7,971 nt of DNA, from positions 1 to 7,971 of the forward strand of contig JASLEQ010000062.1 in NCBI GenBank assembly GCA_030151135.1. The letters run 5' to 3'. Below are positions 1-6,024 of the stretch, piece after piece. The notes under the pieces were generated by a model. The model did not search any database. It saw nothing but the letters and a program-made list of their open reading frames with translations, and was not told the origin of the DNA. Source of the stretch: Candidatus Sulfotelmatobacter sp. (lineage in GTDB: Bacteria > Acidobacteriota > Terriglobia > Terriglobales > SbA1). The position numbers and the translations under genes were made by a program. Each line of letters opens with the position of its first letter. Positions within the stretch are counted from its first letter, which is position 1.

Positions 1-46
1 GCTGGTGCTAGGCTAGGGGGTTGAATTTCTTGGAGAGTAGTTACCT

Positions 47-1444
47 GTGTCGATGGAACTAGGGATCGTTGGGGTGATCGGAGTGCTGGTGGGCACTGTT
101 TTCACTTGGCTTGCGCTACGCTCGCGCACGGCCCGGCTGGAAGCGCAGTTGTCCGCACGGGAAGCGGAATTTGCCACCGCGAAAGCCGAGCTGGCACGGA
201 TTTTGGAGGACCAGCGATCACTGGTAGAGAGCCGGGCGAGGCTCGAGTCTGCCCTGGAACTCGAGCGAAAGGCCAGCAACGAGAAAATCGAATTGTTGAC
301 GAAATCCACCGAGCGCGCGACCGAAGACCTGCAAAATGCCTTCAAAGCCCTCGCTTCTGACGCGCTGAAGAGCAACAGCACATCCTTTCTGCAAGTCGCC
401 CAAGAGACATTGAAAAGATTTCAGGTTCAGGCGCAGGGAGATTTGGATGCTCGGCAAAAGGCAGTCGCGGATCTGGTGGCCCCGGTGCGCGAATCGCTGA
501 GCAAAGTCGATGAACAGATCCAGCAGATGGAGAAAGAACGCATCGACGCCTACGGAGGGTTGCGCCAGCAGGTCGAGTCTCTGATCAGCACGCAGCGAGA
601 ATTGCAGTCGCAGACTGGCAACCTGGTTCGGGCCTTGCGCACGCCGAATGTACGAGGTCGCTGGGGAGAAATTCAACTTCGGCGCGTGGTCGAGATTGCG
701 GGCATGCTCTCTTACTGCGACTTTGCAGAGCAGGAAACGATCACGACCGAGAGCGGGCGATTGCGGCCGGATCTCGTGGTCAAATTGCCCGGTGGGAAAC
801 AGGTTGTAGTCGACGCGAAGACTCCCTTGCAGGCGTTTCTCGATGCCTTCGAAACCAGCGACGAAGAATCCCGTCGCGTGTGCCTCGCGAATCACGCGCG
901 GCAGGTACGAGATCACATCAATACCCTGGCCGGAAAGAAATACTGGGAGCAGTTCGAGTCGACGCCGGAATTTGTCGTGATGTTTCTTCCCGGAGAGACC
1001 TTCTTCAGCGCTGCGCTAGAACAAGATACCGGGCTTATTGAGCACGGTGTCTTGAATAAGGTAATTCCAGCTTCTCCAACGACTTTGATCGCCCTTCTGA
1101 AAGCCATTAATTATGGGTGGAACCAGGAGAAACTGGCCCGGAATGCCCACGAGATCAGCGCTCTCGGCAAGGAACTGCACGAGCGTCTGCGAAAACTCGC
1201 CGGTCACATCAGTTCAGTGGGCACCAATCTCGACCGGGCCGTCGAAGCTTATAACCAGGCCGTTGGATCATTAGAGAGCCGAGTACTGGTCTCGGCGCGT
1301 AAGTTTGCGGAGTTGGGAACCTCGGTGGCCGAGGAAATTGCTCCGGTCGAGCCGATCGAAACAACCGCCCGGGCTCTGTCGTTCGACTGGGACGAGGAAC
1401 CCCTCGTCGATATCAGCAAACACGATGACCGCAAGGCGGGCTGA
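47..1444 (+). CDS. rmuC: DNA recombination protein RmuC homologue
   Basis: Complete 465-aa protein of the RmuC family, close to the usual family length. Family members carry a predicted nuclease-like domain and are linked to limiting recombination at inverted repeats; the biochemical activity is poorly defined. Visible parts: an N-terminal hydrophobic helix (about residues 4-24, ending in Arg) that should anchor it in the inner membrane, a long Ala/Glu/Arg-rich coiled coil (about 25-195), then the RmuC core. The core shows the hallmark GRWGEIQLRRVVEIAGM (about 204-220) and PDLVVKLPGG followed by VVVDAKTPL (about 241-262), which contains the conserved acidic and lysine residues. The start is GTG 47: GGAGAG at 32-37 sits 9 nt upstream, whereas ATG 53 would be 15 nt away. 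No obvious promoter lies in the 46 nt before it. It is separated from the kinase operon by more than 230 nt, so probably independently transcribed. The family call is firm; the cellular role is inferred from the family. Confidence 0.95.
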   Translation: MSMELGIVGVIGVLVGTVFTWLALRSRTARLEAQLSAREAEFATAKAELARILEDQRSLVESRARLESALELERKASNEKIELLTKSTERATEDLQNAFKALASDALKSNSTSFLQVAQETLKRFQVQAQGDLDARQKAVADLVAPVRESLSKVDEQIQQMEKERIDAYGGLRQQVESLISTQRELQSQTGNLVRALRTPNVRGRWGEIQLRRVVEIAGMLSYCDFAEQETITTESGRLRPDLVVKLPGGKQVVVDAKTPLQAFLDAFETSDEESRRVCLANHARQVRDHINTLAGKKYWEQFESTPEFVVMFLPGETFFSAALEQDTGLIEHGVLNKVIPASPTTLIALLKAINYGWNQEKLARNAHEISALGKELHERLRKLAGHISSVGTNLDRAVEAYNQAVGSLESRVLVSARKFAELGTSVAEEIAPVEPIETTARALSFDWDEEPLVDISKHDDRKAG

Positions 1445-1545
1445 GAACGCTCAGGACCCGGTCAGCAGACTTGATCTCGGACTTCTGAAAGCCATACTCC
1501 CCTCGGAAGGCGCATCCAACAATTGAAGTCGAAGCGCCTAAGCTG

Positions 1546-1557
1546 GTGGAATTCCAC
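1546..1557. promoter_or_regulatory. Perfect 12-bp palindrome, candidate operator or activator site
   Basis: GTGGAATTCCAC is its own reverse complement. Its right half, AATTCCACA (1550-1558), recurs exactly as AATTCCACA at 1574-1582, 24 bp downstream, between a C-G-T-rich left flank and an A-rich right flank. A dyad plus a half-site in a promoter region is typical of a dimeric regulator's target. Relative to the candidate sigma-54 start point near 1709, the palindrome centre is at about -157 and the half-site at about -131, a plausible distance for an NtrC-type upstream activating sequence. Which protein binds is inference; the adjacent response regulator is the obvious candidate. Confidence 0.4.
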
Positions 1558-1573
1558 AGGAAAGCTGATACGT

Positions 1574-1582
1574 AATTCCACA
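1574..1582 (+). repeat. Half-site repeat AATTCCACA
   Basis: Exact 9-bp copy of the sequence at 1550-1558, in direct orientation and 24 bp downstream of it (a little over two helical turns). It lacks the left arm that makes the first copy a palindrome. It may be a secondary binding site for the same regulator, or chance. Confidence 0.35.
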
Positions 1583-1681
1583 TAAACCTTCAAAAAGGCA
1601 TATCCGCTGTTCGAAACGGCATCTATAATTTTGGAAGCGGCTTTGCTCTTTAGACTTACGCCGCGTTCCGGGAGTCCATAG

Positions 1682-4594
1682 GTGGCAGCGAAGTTGCTCA
1701 TAGAAGACCTGGAGGAACGTTGCTCCCCTCCGCCACCGCCCTCCAGGGGCTCGGGAGCGGTGCGCAAGTCCATGAATCGAGAAAGCCAAGCTCGCTTTGT
1801 CGCCGTTTTACTGTTCCTGCTAACGGTAGCGGCAGTCGTGTTTGCCGGCTTCAACTTCGAGAAGGAAGGTCAATCGGCCGTTCCGGACGATGGTGTCTGG
1901 TGGGTGGAACGCGGCGGGCACCTGATCGCCGACCGCATTGACATCCACGGCCAAGGCGCTCAAGCGGGAATCAAGGTTAACGACGAACTGGTTTCGGTTA
2001 ACGGAGAGGAAATCAAGAACACTCCCGGGCTGGAGCGTCAGCTCTACTCGACCGGCGTTTGGCACAAGGCTTCGTACTCCCTGTTGCGCGATTCGGTTGC
2101 CCTGGACTCGAAAGTCCTGCTCGTCCCCGCCGACCGGTCTCTCAATAACTGGCTCCGGCTGATCGCGCTGATCTATCTCGGCATCGGTCTGTATGTGCTG
2201 CTGCGCCGCTGGACCGCGGTGGGTTCGACCCATTTCTACATTTTCTGTCTCATCTCCTTTGTCGCGTATTCCTTCAAGTACACGGGCAAGCTGAATGATT
2301 TTGACTGGACAATCTACTGGTGCAACATCGTCGCCTGGATCGTGCAGCCGGCACTGTTCCTGCATTTCGTCCTGACTTTCCCGGAGAAGCGGAGGGCAGT
2401 GCGTCAACGGCCATGGCTACTAGCGCTGGCATATGTGCCGGGAGTGTTGCTGCTGGGAAGGCACATCATTGCGCTTCGCCTCGCACAGGCCAGCGGCAAT
2501 TTGCGCTGGGACATGGACCGGCAGGAAATCGCCTATGGTGCGATCTTGTTTCTGGTTGCCGCGGGCGTGCTCTTCTACAGCTACCGGCTGGCGAGCACTA
2601 CGATCCTGCGCCAGCAGTTGAAGTGGGTGACACGCGGCACAATTCTGGCCGTCGTCCCTTATACGCTGTTTTACGTCATTCCATACTTGATGGGTTCGCT
2701 GCCGGGCGCCGGCATGAAGCTGTCGGTGCTTTCATTAGGATTGCTTCCGCTCACATTCGGATACGCCATCTTCCGTTACCGCCTGATGGATGTCGATCTG
2801 ATTTTCAAGCGGGGCGTGGTTTACACTTTGGCCGCGGCGGCGGTAGTCGGAACGTATTTCGCGCTGGTCGCGGGCGTTGCCACACTTGTGCATTCGCGGC
2901 AGCCGAGCACTGGCCCCGTAGGATTGATTCTGGCGGTCGTCGTCACAGCGCTATTGTTTGATCCGGTTCGAAACTGGATTCAGGACCGCGTCGATCATCT
3001 CTTTTACCGTACCGTATACGACTACCGGCGCACGCTGATCGAGTTCGGACGCGAACTCAGTTCCGAGACAGATCTGAACGCGTTGCTCTCGTCGGTGCTC
3101 GACCGCCTCTCGCGCACGCTGGCCGTGGATCGGGTTGCGATCTTCCTGCGGGCAAGCGAAGAATCAGAGAGCTTTGTGTTGTCCAAGTCCGCCGGCATGA
3201 ATCCGATGGGCAGAATGGATCTTGCGTTTCTAAGCGCTCCGCGCCCGGAGCCCGCGGGACATATGTTCTTCGAAAACACGCACCAGGTTCCGCGCGAGAC
3301 GGCAGGGTCACAGGATGCGATCGCAAAACTCGATCTGAACTACTACATCCCGTGCCGCGCGCAGCAGAAGACGGTGGCGGTGCTCGGCCTGGGAAAGACT
3401 AACAAGGGCGACTTCCTTTCCAGCGAAGACGTGGAACTGCTCGAGACGCTCGGCGGCTACCTTGGGATCGCGATTCAAAACGGCCAACTCTACGCATCAC
3501 TGCAGCAAAAGGTGGCGGAATATGAACGCCTGAAGGATTTCAACGAGAACATCGTGGAATCCATCAATGTGGGCGTGATGGCGCTTGACATGGAAGACCG
3601 CATCGAGAGCTGGAATGCGCAGATGGAAGTGATGTATGCGTTGCCGCGATGGCAGGTTCTTACCCAGCCGCTGCGGGGCATCTTCCCTTCCGAGTTTGCG
3701 GAAGAGTTTTACCGTGTCCGGCAGAATCCCGGGATCAACAATCTCTACAAGTTCCGCCTCGCAACGCCAGCAGGCGAGACGCGAACCGTGAACGTCGCGA
3801 TTGCGCCGCTGGTCACTCGCAAATTCCAGGTGATCGGGCGGCTTGTGATCATGGACGACATCACCGACCGCGTAGAGCTTGAAAATCAGCTTTCACAAGC
3901 GGACAAACTGACATCCATCGGGTTGCTGGCGGCTGGCGTAGCGCACGAAGTCAACACGCCGTTGGCTGTGATTTCGTCGTACACGCAGATGCTTGCGAAG
4001 CAACTCAACGGCGACCCGCAGAAATCTGGACTGCTCGACAAGATCACCCGGCAGACGTTCCGCGCATCAGAGATAGTAAATAACCTTCTGAATTTTTCGC
4101 GCACCAGCGGCACGGAGTTCACCAACGTCGACATCAATAAAGTGATCACCGACACGCTGGCGCTGCTGGAGCACCAGTTTAGAACGGCGAAGGTGCAAGT
4201 GATTTCCGATCTCACGCCAGGCATCTCTCCCATTGATGGCAACCCCGGGCGGCTGCAACAAGTGTTTTTGAATTTGTTTTTGAACGCCAAGGATGCAATG
4301 GTCGGAGGTGGACAATTGCGAATTGCCACCAGCAACGGGGACTTGGTGAGCGTACGGGTGAGCGACACGGGATCCGGGATCGCTCCTGAATTCATCCAGC
4401 GGATCTACGATCCTTTCTTCACCACGAAAGCGACGCCAAAAGAAGGCCAGAGCCGGGGTACCGGACTGGGTTTGTCCGTGACTTACGGAATTATCCAGGA
4501 ACATGCCGGGAAGATTCGGGTCGATAGCGAGCCCGGCATCGGCACAACCTTTGCCCTCGATTTTCCATTGAGCAGGAAGGCAGTACATGTCTGA
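1682..4594 (+). CDS. Membrane sensor histidine kinase (PDZ, 10 TM, GAF, PAS, HisKA, HATPase)
   Basis: A 970-aa sensor kinase (numbering from GTG 1682) expected to autophosphorylate on His755 and pass phosphate to the regulator encoded next. Order: TM1 (about 38-57); a PDZ-like domain (about 65-150, with GAQAGIKVNDELVSVNGEEI); nine TM helices (about 155-426); GAF-like (about 465-605); PAS (about 615-735); HisKA with HEVNTPL at 755; HATPase with N-box Asn864/868, DTGSG 895-899, YDPFFTTK 909-916 and GTGLGL 926-931. Positively charged loops fit an N-in, ten-helix topology that leaves the PDZ in the periplasm and GAF onward in the cytoplasm. All catalytic boxes are intact. The start is uncertain. 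GTG 1682 has GGGAG 7 nt upstream, but it adds an odd leader with five consecutive prolines and overlaps a sigma-54-like element. ATG 1772 (residue 31), just before TM1, gives a more natural kinase. The ligand is unknown. Confidence 0.93.
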   Translation: MAAKLLIEDLEERCSPPPPPSRGSGAVRKSMNRESQARFVAVLLFLLTVAAVVFAGFNFEKEGQSAVPDDGVWWVERGGHLIADRIDIHGQGAQAGIKVNDELVSVNGEEIKNTPGLERQLYSTGVWHKASYSLLRDSVALDSKVLLVPADRSLNNWLRLIALIYLGIGLYVLLRRWTAVGSTHFYIFCLISFVAYSFKYTGKLNDFDWTIYWCNIVAWIVQPALFLHFVLTFPEKRRAVRQRPWLLALAYVPGVLLLGRHIIALRLAQASGNLRWDMDRQEIAYGAILFLVAAGVLFYSYRLASTTILRQQLKWVTRGTILAVVPYTLFYVIPYLMGSLPGAGMKLSVLSLGLLPLTFGYAIFRYRLMDVDLIFKRGVVYTLAAAAVVGTYFALVAGVATLVHSRQPSTGPVGLILAVVVTALLFDPVRNWIQDRVDHLFYRTVYDYRRTLIEFGRELSSETDLNALLSSVLDRLSRTLAVDRVAIFLRASEESESFVLSKSAGMNPMGRMDLAFLSAPRPEPAGHMFFENTHQVPRETAGSQDAIAKLDLNYYIPCRAQQKTVAVLGLGKTNKGDFLSSEDVELLETLGGYLGIAIQNGQLYASLQQKVAEYERLKDFNENIVESINVGVMALDMEDRIESWNAQMEVMYALPRWQVLTQPLRGIFPSEFAEEFYRVRQNPGINNLYKFRLATPAGETRTVNVAIAPLVTRKFQVIGRLVIMDDITDRVELENQLSQADKLTSIGLLAAGVAHEVNTPLAVISSYTQMLAKQLNGDPQKSGLLDKITRQTFRASEIVNNLLNFSRTSGTEFTNVDINKVITDTLALLEHQFRTAKVQVISDLTPGISPIDGNPGRLQQVFLNLFLNAKDAMVGGGQLRIATSNGDLVSVRVSDTGSGIAPEFIQRIYDPFFTTKATPKEGQSRGTGLGLSVTYGIIQEHAGKIRVDSEPGIGTTFALDFPLSRKAVHV
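1683..1698 (+). promoter_or_regulatory. Candidate sigma-54 (-24/-12) promoter
   Basis: The sequence TGGCAGCGAAGTTGCT matches the sigma-54 consensus TGGCACG-N4-TTGCW at 10 of 12 specified positions. It has the essential GG (1684-1685) and GC (1696-1697) with exactly 10 nt between them. Transcription would start near 1709. It lies upstream of the internal starts GTG 1760 and ATG 1772 of the kinase but overlaps GTG 1682, so the two readings exclude each other on one transcript. The operon it would drive encodes an NtrC-family regulator, the protein class that activates sigma-54 promoters, which makes autoregulation plausible. This is judged by eye only. Confidence 0.45.
1722..1758 (+). promoter_or_regulatory. 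Possible leader hairpin covering a ribosome-binding site
   Basis: GCTCCC (1722-1727) is the exact complement of GGGAGC (1753-1758), giving a 6-bp GC-rich stem around a 25-nt loop, extendable by two U-G pairs. The right arm contains GGGAG (1753-1757), the only Shine-Dalgarno-like sequence near ATG 1772, although its 14-nt spacing is long. If the kinase starts at ATG 1772, this fold could dampen translation. If it starts at GTG 1682, the sequence is merely the codons of the proline-rich leader. Weak evidence. Confidence 0.25.
4574..4580 (+). promoter_or_regulatory. Ribosome-binding site of the response regulator
   Basis: AGGAAGG lies 6 nt before ATG 4587, inside the last codons of the kinase gene. 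It fixes the regulator start. Because the two reading frames overlap by 8 nt (4587-4594), it also points to translational coupling. Confidence 0.75.
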
Positions 4595-6020
4595 AGCAGC
4601 AGTAATCTCGCGAGGAGTAGCCAGCCGCAGTTCCTCGCCCGCCGGCACAGTATTGATCGTCGATGACGAGGCGGAGATCCGCGAGTCCCTGCAAACATTG
4701 CTCGAACTGGAAGGATTCGAAGTCGAGACCGCAGGGAGCGGCGAAGACGGACTTGCCGCCATGGCTGGGCGTCCGTTCGATCTCGTTTTGCTCGATCTGA
4801 CGCTTCCGGGCCGCAACGGGATGGAAATTTTATCCGAGATCCGCACCCACGATACGCGGCTTCCCGTCATCATGATCACGGCGTATGGAACTGTTGAAAA
4901 CGCGGTGCGTGCGATGCAGTCCGGTGCAGCGAACTTCGTTCAAAAGCCCTGGGACAACGAAAAACTGCTCGCGGACGTTCGCGCGGCGGTGGGATGGCGG
5001 CGTGCAGAAGAAGAGAATGTCCAGCTTAAGCGCGCCCTGAAACAACGATACAACTTCGAAAATATCGTGGGCAAAAGCGAGCCCATGCTGAAGATTTTCG
5101 ATCTCGTTGCCCAAGTGGCGAACAGCCGTTCGACTGTCCTACTGCAAGGGGAGAGCGGGACCGGAAAAGAGGTCATTGCGAAAGCGATCCACCTGAATTC
5201 CCCGCGGCGCGGCAAGCCGTTCGTCCCCGTCAATACCGGCTCGATGCCGGCGGATCTTCTTGAGTCGACTTTGTTCGGCCATGTGAAGGGCGCATTTACC
5301 AGCGCAATCGCTTCAAAGAAAGGCTTATTCGAAGTAGCCGATAAGGGGACGCTGTTCCTCGATGAAATCGCCACGATGGGCCTTGAAACGCAGGCCAAGA
5401 TTCTACGTGTGCTTCAGGACCGGCGCTTCATGCATCTTGGCGGAATCTCGGAAATCCAGGTCGATGTCCGGATCATCGCCGCGACCAACATTGATCTGCG
5501 CCAAATGGTGCGGGAAGGTCGCTTCCGCGAAGATTTGTTCTACCGGCTGAACGTCATTACCATTGAGTTGCCGCCGCTGCGCCAGCGCAAGGAAGATATT
5601 CCTCTACTGGTCGATTTCTTTCTAAGGAAATATGCGGAAGAAAATAGCCGCTCGACTCCGCGGATCACTCCCGAAGCATTGCGTCCTTTAATGGCGTATT
5701 CGTGGCCTGGGAATGTGCGTGAGTTGGAAAATGTGATTGAGCGGGCGGTCGTGCTCTCGTCCGGCCCTGAGATTCATATCGACCTGTTGCCCGATTCCCT
5801 ACTCGGACGCGGTTCCTCTCTTTCGCTGCACGACGCGCCCTCAGACGCGTCCTTGTTTGAAATTGTCGAAGACGTCGAGCGGCGCATCATCACTGACATG
5901 CTCGAGCGCTGCAACTGGAACCAGACTGAAGCCGCAGAGCGATTTCACGTGCCACTCTCGACTCTGAATCAGAAAATTCGCCGCCTGAATATTGAAATAA
6001 AAAAGAAGGGACGCGCTTAA
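4587..6020 (+). CDS. NtrC-family response regulator with GAFTSA loop
   Basis: A 477-aa, full-length three-domain regulator. The receiver domain (about 21-135) has Asp26/Asp27, phospho-acceptor Asp70 (LLDLTLPG), Thr98 and Lys120. The AAA+ domain (about 155-390) has Walker A GESGTGKE (188-195), Walker B LFLDE (Asp259-Glu260), sensor I AATN, the arginine-rich FREDLFYRL (313-321) and sensor II WPGNVRELENV. The C-terminal Fis-type helix-turn-helix is NQTEAAERFHVPLSTLNQKI (445-464) plus a basic tail. Proteins of this class are switched on by phosphorylation, form AAA+ rings and remodel sigma-54 RNA polymerase at -24/-12 promoters. The loop that contacts sigma-54 reads GAFTSA (235-240) instead of GAFTGA. 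It overlaps the kinase gene by 8 nt, so the two form a cognate pair. Its targets are unknown; its own operon is a candidate. The closest named relatives would be AtoC/ZraR/PilR-like, but I cannot assign one. Confidence 0.95.
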   Translation: MSEAAVISRGVASRSSSPAGTVLIVDDEAEIRESLQTLLELEGFEVETAGSGEDGLAAMAGRPFDLVLLDLTLPGRNGMEILSEIRTHDTRLPVIMITAYGTVENAVRAMQSGAANFVQKPWDNEKLLADVRAAVGWRRAEEENVQLKRALKQRYNFENIVGKSEPMLKIFDLVAQVANSRSTVLLQGESGTGKEVIAKAIHLNSPRRGKPFVPVNTGSMPADLLESTLFGHVKGAFTSAIASKKGLFEVADKGTLFLDEIATMGLETQAKILRVLQDRRFMHLGGISEIQVDVRIIAATNIDLRQMVREGRFREDLFYRLNVITIELPPLRQRKEDIPLLVDFFLRKYAEENSRSTPRITPEALRPLMAYSWPGNVRELENVIERAVVLSSGPEIHIDLLPDSLLGRGSSLSLHDAPSDASLFEIVEDVERRIITDMLERCNWNQTEAAERFHVPLSTLNQKIRRLNIEIKKKGRA

Positions 6021-6024
6021 ACAG

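Larger units (their letters stand above)
1445..1681. other. Intergenic region upstream of the two-component operon
   Basis: No convincing gene is present. Visible elements are: a short hairpin across the rmuC stop (CTGAG-AACG-CTCAG, 1441-1454) without a T-run; a weak inverted repeat AGGCGC (1508-1513) / GCGCCT (1534-1539); the palindrome GTGGAATTCCAC (1546-1557) with a second half-site at 1574-1582; and a perfect TATAAT (1624-1629). The TATAAT has no recognisable -35 hexamer at 15-19 bp, so a sigma-70 promoter there is only possible. The stretch around 1560-1630 is more A+T-rich than the flanking genes, as expected for a promoter region. The kinase gene begins at 1682 or, in the alternative reading, at 1772. 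Confidence 0.6.

Noticed and set aside
191..207. Strong-looking sigma-54 match on the plus strand: CTGGCACG then TTGGA
   Set aside because: It lies inside the rmuC coding region, the essential -12 GC is GG, and no gene start follows it.
218..916. 232-codon minus-strand open frame within rmuC
   Set aside because: The antisense of the coiled coil and RmuC core produces a Leu/Gln/Arg-rich artefact; no family resemblance.
1327..1343. TGGCC...TTGCT near the end of rmuC, sigma-54-like
   Set aside because: GG and GC are separated by 11 nt instead of 10, and it lies within coding sequence.
1438..1459. Hairpin CTGAG-AACG-CTCAG over the rmuC stop codon as a terminator
   Set aside because: The stem is only 5 bp (3 more with a bulge) and no T-run follows, so it does not fit an intrinsic terminator.
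1624..1629. Perfect TATAAT -10 box
   Set aside because: There is no -35-like hexamer at 15-19 bp upstream and no extended -10 TG, so it is kept only as a possibility in the intergenic note.
2320..2961. 213-codon plus-strand open frame inside the kinase membrane region
   Set aside because: It is an out-of-frame reading of the TM-helix coding sequence, without domain features.
4067..4879. 270-codon open frame on the minus strand across the kinase/regulator junction
   Set aside because: It opposes the HATPase and receiver coding sequences, whose motifs are intact. Its translation is low-complexity Ser/Arg/Pro-rich, as expected for a shadow.
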